This document shows positions 20,305 to 30,502 of a DNA stretch of 64,000 nucleotides, piece after piece. How positions within the stretch are numbered: the first letter of the stretch is position 1; each line of letters starts with the position of its first letter. This stretch comes from Danxiaibacter sp048498555. GTDB taxonomy: Bacteria > Bacteroidota > Bacteroidia > Chitinophagales > Chitinophagaceae. Position numbers and translations under genes: made by a program. The DNA lies in NCBI GenBank assembly GCA_048498555.1, contig JBEHXT010000010.1, positions 1 to 64,000 of the forward strand, written 5' to 3'. A model generated the notes under the pieces. The model was given only the letters and a program-made list of their open reading frames with translations, did no database searches and was not told the DNA's origin.

Positions 20305-20335
20305 AAAGAGCCTCACTTTTGTGGGGCTCTTTTAT
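20305..20335 (+). terminator. Rho-independent terminator after the second susD
   Basis: AAGAGCCTCAC-TTTT-GTGGGGCTCTT hairpin (11-bp stem with one G-U pair) followed by TTATTT. An A-rich 5' side means it could also work on the opposite strand. Confidence 0.88.
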
Positions 20336-20511
20336 TTGGTAGATACTATGCTTTTTCTCCTGAATTAATCTACCTTAATTTCAATAAGGTATGAGCTGTT
20401 GATAATATTTAATTTTTAGATTTCGACAATTTGCAAACATAATTGTACAACATTCGAAACAGTTTGGTCGAAGAATTTCTCCATTTAATTGAGTGCTTTA
20501 AGGAAAGTCTT

Positions 20512-20545
20512 TTTACTTTCTTTTTCTTGAAAAAAAGAAAGTAAA
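20512..20545. repeat. REP-like hairpin (TTTACTTTCTTTTTC ... GAAAAAAAGAAAGTAAA)
   Basis: A 15-bp inverted repeat with a tiny loop and two extra A on one arm, followed by an AAACCCTCCGGGCGTTTTGCC-like tail. This style of hairpin recurs in intergenic regions of many bacterial genomes. Dispersal in this genome cannot be tested from one window. The rest of 20336-20848 shows no gene. Confidence 0.55.
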
Positions 20546-20848
20546 CAAAGAAAATTCAATGCAAACACAAACCCTCCGGGCGTTTTGCCATGCCATCGCC
20601 TCTCCAAAGTGCCACAACGATTATAAACGATTAGGCTGTTCTACAAACTGTTTTAGGAAGCTTTGGCTAGCACGCCCCTCCTAAGCCTGAAGTTTCTATT
20701 TGGAGACAGCTCTTACATTTCCAGGAAAACAATGCCGATTGTATCTGACCTTAGAAAACCATTGTAGCAAATACTTTATTTGACGATAATAAACCTACGG
20801 GTGCCATGTTCGGATAACAGTTGATTTCGTTCGTCAATAAGAAATCAC

Positions 20849-23800
20849 TCATTTTTTCTGCTCAAATAAAAGAACACTTGCATTGTTTCTTGTTACAATC
20901 AAATGCTTTGAACCATTCACCTGGATAACGCCAGCATCTCTCACTTCCCCATCAACCTTAATTCCAGCTTCTTCAGTAGAAACATATGTGAATGATCTTC
21001 CGCCATTTCCTTTCAAAAAAACGCCCTTACTTGCATTATGCCTTCCAGCCTGTGGTTTAAGAGCATAAAAGTTCCCGCCAAGCCAAAGATCTATTTTGCC
21101 GTCGCCATCAAGGTCATCTGCAACAATTCCGAAAACAGGCGATACCTGCGCCATGCGCGGCAACGGATCAAGCTCCAGTTTTCCGTTGTTGTTCCATAGT
21201 ATAGTGCTTTGCAAAAAGTTGGTTTCATACCGTTGCGCGTTACTGCGTGTGTCAGAAGAAAACAAAGAGTCATAAGTCTTACGGCTATAATCCTCGTAAT
21301 GCAAAATTTGTTTTTTCAATCCGGGCAGTTGTGATGTTAATTCAGGTTTTGTTGCAAAAGGGTAAGCCGTTGTATCAGAAAGAGGATACCAATTAATGAT
21401 GAATTCGCTTTTTCCGTTGTTATCGAAATCATTTACATACATGGTTAACGGCCTTTCCGGGCTGGCTTTAAATTTTGTATTCAGCCCCCAGTTACCTACA
21501 ACAAAATCCTTGTCACCATCACCATCCAGATCGGCAGCGATAATCCTGTTCCACCATCCTGTACTATTGGGGATAGTAGCCGCGTTTTGAAGCATTCCAT
21601 GCTCATTGTTAAACACCGTTATTGCCATCCAGTCGCCAACTACTATAAGGTCATTGTCGCCATCCGAATCTACATCGGCCCATGCGGCATCAGTGACCAT
21701 TCCGATATTGGCCAGTTCCGGCGGAGCAATATCGCGCCACACGCCGTTATCGTTCACAAATAAATAGGAATGAGGGCGCAGCCCATAGTTACCCGGCACA
21801 TTTCGGGCACCTAAAAAAAGATCTATGTTGCCATCCTTATCAAAATCATCTGCTATTAAAGTCGAAAAATTTCCAAGGGCGTGCGGCGCCGCCGAAGGTG
21901 AAATGGAAAAGTTGCCGTTTCCGTCATTTATGTAGGCCCGTATAATAAAATTTCCCTTAGCCATTTCTATTTCATTTCCGCCGGAACCAATCATAAGATC
22001 AAGGTCGCCGTCTTTGTCGAAATCAAACAATGCACCGCAAGTGCTTTCGAATGTGCCGGGATTTTTATTGAAAGCAGCAACCGGCTTTAAATAAAACCTT
22101 CCATCGCTTTTTTGAATATAAAGTTTATCGGGATCGCCGGCCGCACCGAGCAAAATAAAGTCTTCGAGTTTATCATTGTTTACATCTCCTTTTATTAACC
22201 GCGGCCCTTCTGTAGAAAGCATCCTGAGCAACAGCACCTCCACATCAAAATCATTATAGCGGTCTTCAAGATGTATCGCCGGCTTGTCGATCAACCTTTG
22301 TCCAACTTCTTCAAATACAGGTGTTACTGCATTTGCAATATTTGGTACGATCGAAGCTTGTGTGTTTTTCAGCGTAATTGCCTGATCAGCCTTTATATTA
22401 GTTTCCAACTGTACTTTTCCGTCCGGCCATGTTACCCAAAGGGAATCTATTGATTCATTTTTGCCAAGGCCAAATAACAAAACGGGTTCAATGCTACTTT
22501 GAAAACCCCGTGTATTATAATTCTGAAGTACCTGAATGCCATCATTTGTTTTAACCTTAACCTCTGCTCCTATTCCAAACGGATTTTTTCCAGTGCCTTC
22601 AAATCTTACCTTCAAAAAATGATTGCCGCTGTTTTTGTTTGCATCATTACGATAAACAGAGCACGGAGAATTGTTATTGTTGATGACGAGGTCTTCATCT
22701 CCATCATTGTCCAGGTCTGCATAAGCAGCACCGTTACTAAAAGATAATTGAGACAACCCCAGGTTTGCTGCATTGCTTTTGAAGGAAAGATTGCGCTGAT
22801 TAGAGAACGCATAATTCCGGATGGGAGTTGATTGCATGCCGGAAATAAGCTTGAGATAGTCAAGATTTTCTTTAGTACCGGCAGGGCCAGTATGCTGTTT
22901 ATCGGCATAAAAGTCAATGAAATCCAATGACCCGATATCCTTTAATATGCCGTTGCTAACAAAAATGTCCTTGTTGCCATCGTTTTCAAAATCAAAAATC
23001 AGGGCGCCCCAGCTCCAATCCGTGGCATCCAGTCCGCTCATTTGTGCTATTTCCGAAAAGTGTGCCGTACCGTCGTTTAGCTGCAGGCAGTTTTGTGTGA
23101 ACTGGTAGTGATAATTGGCGCGGTATTTCAAATCCTCGAGATAATATGGATCGAAAGAGGTTGTGGTCTTTAGCCGGTGATTATCGGGTGGCAACATATC
23201 AGTAGTAAATATTTCGGGGTGCCCATCGTTATTGAGATCTGCTATGTCAGCTCCCATGCTGGCTAAAGAGCAATAGTCCACTCGTGATGGCAGGTCCTCC
23301 GAAAATTTTCCGCCGCCTTTATTTATGTACATGTAATCACGTTCCCAAAAGTCATTGCTGATATACAGGTCTGGTAAGTGGTCACCGTTAAGATCGGAAA
23401 CTGCCACTCCCAGGCCAAACCCAATGTCACTGCTATAGATGCCTGCTTGTTCAGTTACATCAGTAAAAGTATTTCCATCATTGCGCATCAATTTACTACC
23501 GGTTGGCGATGCCTGTTCTCTTACTTTTTTATACAACTCAATTTTAGCCGGATTGCGAAAACTGTTGTTGAGAATATAGCAATCAAGGTCTCCGTCGCCG
23601 TCATAATCAAAGAATGCGGCGTGTGTTGAGTACCCTTCATTGTCCAGGTTATACTCGTGGGCCTTTTCAGTAAAAGTTAGATTTCCGTTATTAATAAGCA
23701 ACTCGTTTTTTCTATTATTGCCATCTACATCGCCGGAATTGCAAACATAAATATCCAACCATCCATCACCATTCACATCGGCCATTGTTACGCCGGTACT

Positions 23801-24163
23801 CCAGGCCATTTTCCCCGCTATACCTGCTTTTGCGGTTATATCTTCAAAACGAAAATTGCCTTTATTTAAGAAGAGCTGGTTTTCTTTTTGGTTGGAGGTA
23901 AAAAAAATATCGGGCAAAGAGTCATTATTGATATCCCCAATGGCTACACCACCACCGTTGTAAAAATTACGATAGGTCAGAACGTTGAATTTATCGCCAT
24001 CTGTTACTTCATTTATAAAGTCGATGCCTGTCTCCTGTGGCTTTAGTAAATGAAACAATGTAGTTGAATCACCCGCTGATCCGTTAACACCAGACGACCC
24101 GCTATTACAAGCGGCAACACAGAAAAAAACAAAACTCCAAACAAGTATAAAAACTTCACGCAG
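20849..24163 (-). CDS. FG-GAP/VCBS-repeat protein with ASPIC/UnbV domain (CRTAC1-like), lipoprotein
   Basis: About 1104 residues if translation starts at a CTG at 24163, directly after an in-frame TAA. The first conventional start (TTG, 24058) would remove the export signal. The upstream codons encode REVFILVWSFVFFCVAAC, an ideal lipoprotein signal with Cys19. The mature part carries many FG-GAP/VCBS calcium-binding blade motifs (DINNDSLPDIFF, DVNGDGWLDIYV, DKDGDLDLMIGS) that form beta-propellers. Near residue 540 lies an ASPIC/UnbV domain (FGIGAEVKVKT ... WVTWPDGK). It is the last gene of the haloperoxidase operon, 16 bp after the FG-GAP gene, and is a paralogue of the first gene. Family role is unknown; extracellular binding or scaffolding is inferred. 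An indel in the T-run near 24122-24130 is an alternative explanation for the odd start. Confidence 0.9.
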   Translation of the reverse strand: MREVFILVWSFVFFCVAACNSGSSGVNGSAGDSTTLFHLLKPQETGIDFINEVTDGDKFNVLTYRNFYNGGGVAIGDINNDSLPDIFFTSNQKENQLFLNKGNFRFEDITAKAGIAGKMAWSTGVTMADVNGDGWLDIYVCNSGDVDGNNRKNELLINNGNLTFTEKAHEYNLDNEGYSTHAAFFDYDGDGDLDCYILNNSFRNPAKIELYKKVREQASPTGSKLMRNDGNTFTDVTEQAGIYSSDIGFGLGVAVSDLNGDHLPDLYISNDFWERDYMYINKGGGKFSEDLPSRVDYCSLASMGADIADLNNDGHPEIFTTDMLPPDNHRLKTTTSFDPYYLEDLKYRANYHYQFTQNCLQLNDGTAHFSEIAQMSGLDATDWSWGALIFDFENDGNKDIFVSNGILKDIGSLDFIDFYADKQHTGPAGTKENLDYLKLISGMQSTPIRNYAFSNQRNLSFKSNAANLGLSQLSFSNGAAYADLDNDGDEDLVINNNNSPCSVYRNDANKNSGNHFLKVRFEGTGKNPFGIGAEVKVKTNDGIQVLQNYNTRGFQSSIEPVLLFGLGKNESIDSLWVTWPDGKVQLETNIKADQAITLKNTQASIVPNIANAVTPVFEEVGQRLIDKPAIHLEDRYNDFDVEVLLLRMLSTEGPRLIKGDVNNDKLEDFILLGAAGDPDKLYIQKSDGRFYLKPVAAFNKNPGTFESTCGALFDFDKDGDLDLMIGSGGNEIEMAKGNFIIRAYINDGNGNFSISPSAAPHALGNFSTLIADDFDKDGNIDLFLGARNVPGNYGLRPHSYLFVNDNGVWRDIAPPELANIGMVTDAAWADVDSDGDNDLIVVGDWMAITVFNNEHGMLQNAATIPNSTGWWNRIIAADLDGDGDKDFVVGNWGLNTKFKASPERPLTMYVNDFDNNGKSEFIINWYPLSDTTAYPFATKPELTSQLPGLKKQILHYEDYSRKTYDSLFSSDTRSNAQRYETNFLQSTILWNNNGKLELDPLPRMAQVSPVFGIVADDLDGDGKIDLWLGGNFYALKPQAGRHNASKGVFLKGNGGRSFTYVSTEEAGIKVDGEVRDAGVIQVNGSKHLIVTRNNASVLLFEQKK

Positions 24164-24179
24164 TTAATTTTAAAAGTTA

Positions 24180-25754
24180 TTAGTGGGTAACACGATGTGT
24201 GGTGTCGAATATGCCATCGCCATTAGATCCCATATACGCTCCCCATGCCATATGTTTCTTCAATTTTACGGGAGTATCAATTCGTTTGATTCTCATCCCA
24301 AGAAAAGCCGTCAGGTCGGAATAGTGAAAATACTGGCAGGAAATAATATCGAGGAAACCATCATTATCAAGATCTCCTATCCAGGGTGTTGAAAAGATAT
24401 TTTTAAATCCTTTCGCTTCATCTATTGTGTTTACCGAGTTATTCGCAAAATCAATCGCAAGCAGTTTATTCTCCATGGTTCGCGGAGCCAAAGAATCATA
24501 TCCTAATGAACAATCAAAATTGTTAATGCTGATAATGGCTTCGTCGCGGCCATCATCGTTAAGGTCATACACGACGGGCGATGAAAAGCCTGTACATCCA
24601 ATGGAATTGGTGTATTCAATGCTCCCGTCTTTTCCGTTAAGCATTACCTCTACAGAGCCGGTGCTGCCAGGCCATGCGCCTTTGCTGATAAATGTGAAAA
24701 AATCAGGGATATCATCATCTGTAAAGTAGCCGGGCGCGAGACTGTTGCTGCACTCACTTTCAGGAAAAGTCCTCGTCCAGATAACATGATGATCTTTGCC
24801 ATCTATTGCTATTACTTTACTGGCATGACTGATGGCAATAATATCAACATACCCATCTTTGTTAATATCAGCTAATGTTGGAGGCGCAATAAAACCGTGT
24901 CCGGTTTCTGTTGCAAGCACCTCTGCGGAAGATAACTTTCCGGCACGCAATTGAGCAAGCGTTGTAAGGTAAAGTTTGCCATCAACCGTTTCGCCTCCGG
25001 TACCGAAAAGGACAAATGATTCTTTGCTTCCCGGCTGGGAAAAACAGAGCGGCGTCATATATGATTCTTTTCGATCCGGCATTGTATCTGCAGCAATAAC
25101 ATTTCCTGTTTTGGAATCGAAAAGCATAAGCACAGCCGGATACCTGTCTGTTTCAGAATGCGGCCTGGCAAGGGCATTGCCTCCATTGATCGTGAGTAAA
25201 TCCTCTACTCCATCATTATTTTGATCAGGCACCAACACGCTATTATTGAAATTAAAGCGTGCGTAATGAAGTACCGGATCATTGGCGTATTTCTCATGTT
25301 TGTAATCCCATATTACGGCGCCCGTTTTTCCATCAAGTGCTTTTAGCTGAGGAGAGCGCCCGCCAATAAAAATGTCTTTGATTTTATCGCCCGTTACATC
25401 ACAGAACGTTGCAGATCCAAAGACCTGGTCTATAGCGCTCTGTTTCCACAAAATGTTGCCGGTTTTTCCATCAAATGCAAGAATGCCCATATCTGTTTTC
25501 TCAAACTCATTTTTCCCCGAACCTATTACAATATCCAATACCCCATCGTTGTTAAGGTCTGCGCTTCGCGGGGAAGAGAGTGAGCCTAACACAGGCAGGT
25601 CCTTATTCCAAATTATTTCACTCCGCTTTTTTGCAGGAGTTGAGAAACAAGAACAGAAAATCACAGCAGGTGTCAATGCCACACCTACAGCCTTACAAAA
25701 ACTTATTATTCTGAAGAAAAATTTGGCTGGCATAAATTGGCGACGGCTTTTCAT
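24180..25754 (-). CDS. FG-GAP / PQQ-like beta-propeller lipoprotein
   Basis: 524 residues. Its ATG overlaps the upstream haloperoxidase stop by 4 bases (ATGA), which supports this start and translational coupling. A hydrophobic signal with cysteines at 34 and 36 suggests a lipoprotein. The body alternates FG-GAP-type calcium loops (DLNNDGVLDIVIGSG, DINKDGYVDIIAI, DLDNDGFLDIISC) with PQQ-like blades (ALDGKTGAVIWDYKHEKY, GILAFDGKTGNILWK), so a seven- or eight-bladed propeller is likely. No catalytic motif is visible. It may dock or scaffold other secreted proteins of the operon (inference). Confidence 0.85.
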   Translation of the reverse strand: MKSRRQFMPAKFFFRIISFCKAVGVALTPAVIFCSCFSTPAKKRSEIIWNKDLPVLGSLSSPRSADLNNDGVLDIVIGSGKNEFEKTDMGILAFDGKTGNILWKQSAIDQVFGSATFCDVTGDKIKDIFIGGRSPQLKALDGKTGAVIWDYKHEKYANDPVLHYARFNFNNSVLVPDQNNDGVEDLLTINGGNALARPHSETDRYPAVLMLFDSKTGNVIAADTMPDRKESYMTPLCFSQPGSKESFVLFGTGGETVDGKLYLTTLAQLRAGKLSSAEVLATETGHGFIAPPTLADINKDGYVDIIAISHASKVIAIDGKDHHVIWTRTFPESECSNSLAPGYFTDDDIPDFFTFISKGAWPGSTGSVEVMLNGKDGSIEYTNSIGCTGFSSPVVYDLNDDGRDEAIISINNFDCSLGYDSLAPRTMENKLLAIDFANNSVNTIDEAKGFKNIFSTPWIGDLDNDGFLDIISCQYFHYSDLTAFLGMRIKRIDTPVKLKKHMAWGAYMGSNGDGIFDTTHRVTH

Positions 25755-27118
25755 TGATTTGTATTTTTTGCCTGGTCAGAAATTGTACTTGCAATGTTTT
25801 TATTATTTATCCATTTACCGGGGCTGTGCGCGATAATGAATTTTCCAATTTGTTCACCCGACCCTGCGCCATTTTCTATAGCGTCCCTGAAGTGGATGCC
25901 TCCATACAGCCTTGATATGGCTGCTTCCTTCGAAGCCTGATTAAAGGATTCAAATTTCCTGGCAGGAAGGCCGAACTCCATTTCGGTCTGATCAACAAAA
26001 GAAACTTTATCGCCAAATAACCAGGTGAGGATAGTGGCAGCGGTTGCAGAAATAACACTGTGGCCGGATGAATATTCCGGGAAAGGCGGTGTTTGAAGCA
26101 ACGGAGCCCAATCGTTGTCAATAAGCCTTTTTATCGCCGTTTCAGGCCTTACCCGATTGTATCTGTATTTGTCGTTCCAGCATGAAATAAAAGCGTCGGC
26201 CAGGCCGATTGAAACCAACGCATGTGCGTAAACTGTTTTTGATAAACTTAATTTTTGCTTTTTGCATACAATGCCGGTTATACCCATCCAATGCCCGCCA
26301 GGTGATATTTTTTTGATGCCAAATTCAAGGTGCCCAACCTGTTGCAATGCAAAGGGGTTGCAATCCCAAAACATCGCTGTACCCAACTGTTCATGGGAAA
26401 GGTTTTTACCAACATCGTAAACCTCTTTCAGATCTTTATAGAACGAGGATCCTGTATCAACACTATATGTATGCGGTGGTGTGCATGCAAATTGCGAGCA
26501 TGAATCGAGCATGAATGTGCGCAACGTTTTCCAGTGGGGCTCTAAAGCTGCCATAAAACCCGGAGCGGTAGGCTGCCAGTATGCATCGCCTGTTAAAGGT
26601 GTAAATCGTTTCAAGCCACTAAGCTTTGCAAAACCATCGGCATATGCGTATTTAAAAACCTGGTCTACTACCCTATCAACAAGCTGAATGGTCAGGTTTA
26701 TTTTTTCGACAGGGATTTTTCTTTTGCCCGCAATTTGTTTTAGTGAATCAGTCCTGTTCTTAAGCAGGTAACCCGAAGGAAGCAAGCGGGCCGCTGATTT
26801 ATACACGCCAAGAATTACAGCAAGTTGCGGATCACTTCTGCTAATGAGGCTATCATCAATCGTTAATTGGGTTAAACCTTTCGCAACGCCGGCAAAATGA
26901 GGTTGTTGTTTATCAAACAGTGCAACGGTTTCATTAGCGGTTAAATTGATATATGCATAATACCTGGAGGCGGCTATGGGCGAGGTAACATCATTCACCA
27001 TTATATCTGTAGCATCTTTTAAGGCATGCACATAATCGCTCGTTGTGAATGATGCCTTAGCCTGGCCATAACCAACTTTTGCGAAAATCAAAGTAATGAA
27101 TAGTATTAACTTCCTCAT
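25751..27118 (-). CDS. Vanadium-dependent haloperoxidase-like protein (PAP2 superfamily), exported
   Basis: 455 residues with an N-terminal signal peptide ending near GYGQA. The full vanadate/phosphate-site signature is present: Lys317-x6-Arg324-Pro325 (KYRYNRVRP), Ser351-Gly352-His353 (EYSSGHS), and Ser402-Arg403-x5-His409-x2-Asp412 (SRLYGGIHFRD). In this superfamily these residues bind vanadate in haloperoxidases or the phosphate of substrate in PAP2 phosphatases, so activity may be halide oxidation or phosphate-ester hydrolysis. It sits second in a four-gene operon between FG-GAP proteins, 10 bp after the first and overlapping the third by 4 bp. That gives a conserved-looking secreted module. 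Confidence 0.9.
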   Translation of the reverse strand: MRKLILFITLIFAKVGYGQAKASFTTSDYVHALKDATDIMVNDVTSPIAASRYYAYINLTANETVALFDKQQPHFAGVAKGLTQLTIDDSLISRSDPQLAVILGVYKSAARLLPSGYLLKNRTDSLKQIAGKRKIPVEKINLTIQLVDRVVDQVFKYAYADGFAKLSGLKRFTPLTGDAYWQPTAPGFMAALEPHWKTLRTFMLDSCSQFACTPPHTYSVDTGSSFYKDLKEVYDVGKNLSHEQLGTAMFWDCNPFALQQVGHLEFGIKKISPGGHWMGITGIVCKKQKLSLSKTVYAHALVSIGLADAFISCWNDKYRYNRVRPETAIKRLIDNDWAPLLQTPPFPEYSSGHSVISATAATILTWLFGDKVSFVDQTEMEFGLPARKFESFNQASKEAAISRLYGGIHFRDAIENGAGSGEQIGKFIIAHSPGKWINNKNIASTISDQAKNTNQ

Positions 27119-27128
27119 TATTGCGATG

Positions 27129-30100
27129 TTAATATGAATAAATTACCGGAGCCTGGTTATTGACCGTAAAGAATACGCGGTCGCCATTTTTGCCGTTTAT
27201 CTTAATAATATCCCTTGTACAACCTTTTACCGACAACCCGGATTTAAGCTGCGGCACATATGTGAAATTACCTTTGCCATCTCCTTTTAACAGCACGCCA
27301 TAACCGGCATCTATCTTTCCTATTTTTATTCGTGCATGAGCTGTATTGCCTGCTAGTAGTATATCCTGTTTACCATCGTGATCAAAGTCGCCGATGGTTA
27401 TCGCAAAGACGGGAAAGAAGTTTGCCTGTAATGGAAGTTTCTTTGCTTTGAACTGGCCATGGTCATTTTCAAAGTAGGTTGTTTCAAAATAATCTGCCGA
27501 CAGTTGCCTGGCTGTTTTCAATTGCTCCGGGGTAAGTATATCTTCAATTGTAGCATTTGCATAAGAATCATACGTTGGGAATTTTTGCCGCAGGCTCACT
27601 ATCTGATCCGTCATTTCATCACGGCTTGCCATTGGATACGATTTGTGCTGTGTATAATAGCAAATCAATGGGTCTATCGAACCATTGTTATCAAAATCGT
27701 TGTAATACATCATTGCCGGCTCTGATTTATCCGCTTTTATTGAACTGTTCAAGCCCCAATTGCCTGCAATAAGGTCAAGGTCGCCGTCGCCGTCCATATC
27801 AGCCAATTGCAAACGGTTCCACCAACCTTTCAAAGTGTCGGGAAAATAATGATCAGACTGGTCAATCAATTTTCCGTTCTTATTCAATAGTAAACGCAGT
27901 TTCATCCACTCCCCGCAAACAACAAGGTCTTTGTTGCCATCATTATCAACGTCAAGCCAGGCCGCATCTGTTACCATCCCCAAAGAATCCAATGCAGCCT
28001 TCATTGAATCGGGTGCATTTGTAAACATTCCTTTGCCATTATTAATGAGCAGTAAACTCGGTGGCGATTCAGGGTACCTACCCGGTATAACCCTGCTTCC
28101 GACAAAAATATCGAGGTCGCCATCGTTGTCAATATCTGCCACCTTCACACACGAACCACTTACGGTTTCTGTTGGCAACGATGGAATACTCTTATGAAAT
28201 ATGCCATTGGTATTCATGTATAGACGATCCTGCAGTTCAGCATCATCCTGGTTAAAATTGTAACCGCCACTTACCACATACAAATCAAGGTCACCATCAT
28301 TATCAGCATCAAAGAAAATAGCATCGGTATCTTCGGATAAAGTATCCTGTAAAAAATCGGGCTGGTTGTTTGCAACAAAACTTCCATCCTTTTGCTGAAT
28401 AAGTAATTGCCTTTGCCGCCCCGGTGCCCCGCATATAAAAATATCTTCCAACCCATCGTTATTAATATCAGCCTTTGTTGTCCTGGGTCCATTATACGAG
28501 ATCATTGCTGGCATCAACGGTTGTATTTTGAAGTCGTTTACATCAGCTGAAGCCTCAAAATGTGGCAATGAAATTGTTGAAGGTGAAAAAACTGTTTTAG
28601 TATTTTCTACTATTACAGGTTCTTTCATTTGGCCGCTTTGGTAACTGATTGTATTCAGCGTATGCATCTTCATGTTCATCAACGTTTCCATCTTTCCATC
28701 GGGCCATTGTATCACAACTGAATCGATTTGTGAAGAGGGAAGCCCAGTGTGCAGTGGCACCTGCATTGAACTTTGGAATCCGTGTATGGGATAGTTTTCA
28801 AGGGTTGCCGTTCCATTTGGCGTATATATGTTCAGGGCTGCGCCAAGCGCAGAACTATTACCCTTCTCTCCTTTTATGTTGAATTGCACCCAGTTGCCTC
28901 CACCGCCATTTTCTACAAGCATATTGCGATATATTTCTGCGGGAGCATTCAGGTGGTTAATCACAAGATCCAGATCGCCGTCATTATCTAAATCCGCATA
29001 GGCTGCACCATTTGAAAGCGTTTGCTTATCGAATCCCGCCGACAAGGAAACATCGGAGAACTGGAGATTTCCATTGTTCAGATACAGGTAATTGTGAACC
29101 GGCGTAACAGGAATGCCTTGTAACATCCTGAACATATTGTCGCTTGGCTCGCCGCGCAGATATTTCAACCGTTCATTCGCATAAAATTTTACAAAGTCGC
29201 GGTTGGTCATATCACGGCCATAGCCGTTTGTAATAAAAAGATCTTTATAACCATCGTTATTAAAATCCATCAGAAGTGGCGCCCAGCTCCAATCGGTACA
29301 ATACACGCCACTCAGCTGGCCTATTTCACTAAAAGATCCATTGCCGTTGTTTAATTGCAGCATGTTCCTCATTAACTGGTGATAAAACCCATTGTTCACC
29401 TGGTTGTTGTACAACTCATAGTTATCAGGCATGTAAAGCAGCTTCTGCCTTCTGTTGTCTTCGGGCAGCATATCCAGCGTAAAAATATCGGTCCAGCCAT
29501 CATTGTTTATATCAGCAATGTCGCAGCCCATTGAGAAGTTGGAAATATGGCCCAGCTCATCTTTTAATTTTTCGGAGAATGTTCCGTCGCGATTATTTAT
29601 ATACAGGTAATCTTCTTCCACATAATCGTTCGTTACATAAAAATCCGGCCACCCATCATGATTGATGTCGCTTACCGAAACGCCGAGGCCATAACCAAGT
29701 GGATTTGAAATAATCCCGGACTGAATGGTTACATCAGTAAAGATGTTATTGTCATTCCTGTAAAGGCGGTCGCCCGCATCAGGATCAACCATTTTTTTTA
29801 CAAAAGATGCATCAAAATTCCGGAGGTTTTTGTTGTTGTGGTTGAGTACGAATAAATCCAGGTCACCATCCCTGTCATAATCAAAGAATGCTGCCTGTGT
29901 TGAATAACCAGAATCAGCCACACCCATTTTTGAAGCTTTTTCAGTAAAGGTGAGATCGCCATTGTTTATAAACAATTGATTTGTTCTGTATTCTCTTTCA
30001 ACGGGGCCGGAATAACATACATAAATATCCAGCAAACCATCACCGTTTACGTCTGCAATGCTTACCCCGGTTTTCCATCCTTTCTTTCCCGCAACACCAG

Positions 30101-30401
30101 CCTTTGCTGTGATATCTTCAAATTTCCAGTTGCCTTTATTCAGGTACAGTTTCCCCGGTTGCATATTTCCGGAAAAATAAATATCAACTAACCCGTCGTT
30201 ATTAAAATCTCCAAGGCCGACTCCACCACCGTTATAAAAATACTCATAGGTAATGATGTTTAAATTGGGTGATTCTTTGAGATTATTAGCGAAGTTGATT
30301 CCTGTTTCACCACTGGGAACTGATTTGAATAACATCTGCGGCGGATTTTGTCCAAAAGCAAGAGAAGCCCAAAAAATGAAAAATAAAAGAAGGATACGCA
30401 T
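27129..30401 (-). CDS. FG-GAP/VCBS-repeat protein with ASPIC/UnbV domain (CRTAC1-like), exported
   Basis: 1090 residues. A signal peptide (MRILLLFFIFWASLAFGQ) precedes QETGINF-like mature sequence and the NGGGVGLGDFNNDGLVDIYFSG start shared with its paralogue at 20849. At least ten FG-GAP calcium loops (DVNGDGLLDIYVC, DNDGDLDLVIN, DHDGKQDILLAGN) build propellers. An ASPIC/UnbV segment lies at about residues 500-580 (WPDGKMETLMNM). First gene of the haloperoxidase operon; the AraC gene upstream is co-oriented, 101 bp away. Family function is unknown. Calcium-dependent extracellular interaction is the usual inference. Confidence 0.92.
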   Translation of the reverse strand: MRILLLFFIFWASLAFGQNPPQMLFKSVPSGETGINFANNLKESPNLNIITYEYFYNGGGVGLGDFNNDGLVDIYFSGNMQPGKLYLNKGNWKFEDITAKAGVAGKKGWKTGVSIADVNGDGLLDIYVCYSGPVEREYRTNQLFINNGDLTFTEKASKMGVADSGYSTQAAFFDYDRDGDLDLFVLNHNNKNLRNFDASFVKKMVDPDAGDRLYRNDNNIFTDVTIQSGIISNPLGYGLGVSVSDINHDGWPDFYVTNDYVEEDYLYINNRDGTFSEKLKDELGHISNFSMGCDIADINNDGWTDIFTLDMLPEDNRRQKLLYMPDNYELYNNQVNNGFYHQLMRNMLQLNNGNGSFSEIGQLSGVYCTDWSWAPLLMDFNNDGYKDLFITNGYGRDMTNRDFVKFYANERLKYLRGEPSDNMFRMLQGIPVTPVHNYLYLNNGNLQFSDVSLSAGFDKQTLSNGAAYADLDNDGDLDLVINHLNAPAEIYRNMLVENGGGGNWVQFNIKGEKGNSSALGAALNIYTPNGTATLENYPIHGFQSSMQVPLHTGLPSSQIDSVVIQWPDGKMETLMNMKMHTLNTISYQSGQMKEPVIVENTKTVFSPSTISLPHFEASADVNDFKIQPLMPAMISYNGPRTTKADINNDGLEDIFICGAPGRQRQLLIQQKDGSFVANNQPDFLQDTLSEDTDAIFFDADNDGDLDLYVVSGGYNFNQDDAELQDRLYMNTNGIFHKSIPSLPTETVSGSCVKVADIDNDGDLDIFVGSRVIPGRYPESPPSLLLINNGKGMFTNAPDSMKAALDSLGMVTDAAWLDVDNDGNKDLVVCGEWMKLRLLLNKNGKLIDQSDHYFPDTLKGWWNRLQLADMDGDGDLDLIAGNWGLNSSIKADKSEPAMMYYNDFDNNGSIDPLICYYTQHKSYPMASRDEMTDQIVSLRQKFPTYDSYANATIEDILTPEQLKTARQLSADYFETTYFENDHGQFKAKKLPLQANFFPVFAITIGDFDHDGKQDILLAGNTAHARIKIGKIDAGYGVLLKGDGKGNFTYVPQLKSGLSVKGCTRDIIKINGKNGDRVFFTVNNQAPVIYSY

Positions 30402-30502
30402 GTCTGGTTGAATATTTACAGTTCGCTAAGGCGCTACTGATGTTGAAAGAAATTACAAAGCGCAAGAGTGCAGCAGGTTTGAAATGATTGGTGTAAACAC
30501 AT

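Noticed and set aside
24058..24058. TTG at 24058 as the true start of the last FG-GAP gene
   Set aside because: It would remove the whole export signal that the in-frame upstream codons encode so clearly, and the paralogue at 27129 keeps a signal peptide at the same place.
20849..30401. Interpreting the FG-GAP proteins as integrins or T9SS substrates
   Set aside because: FG-GAP loops are generic calcium propeller motifs. I see no integrin-type domains and no T9SS C-terminal sorting domain.
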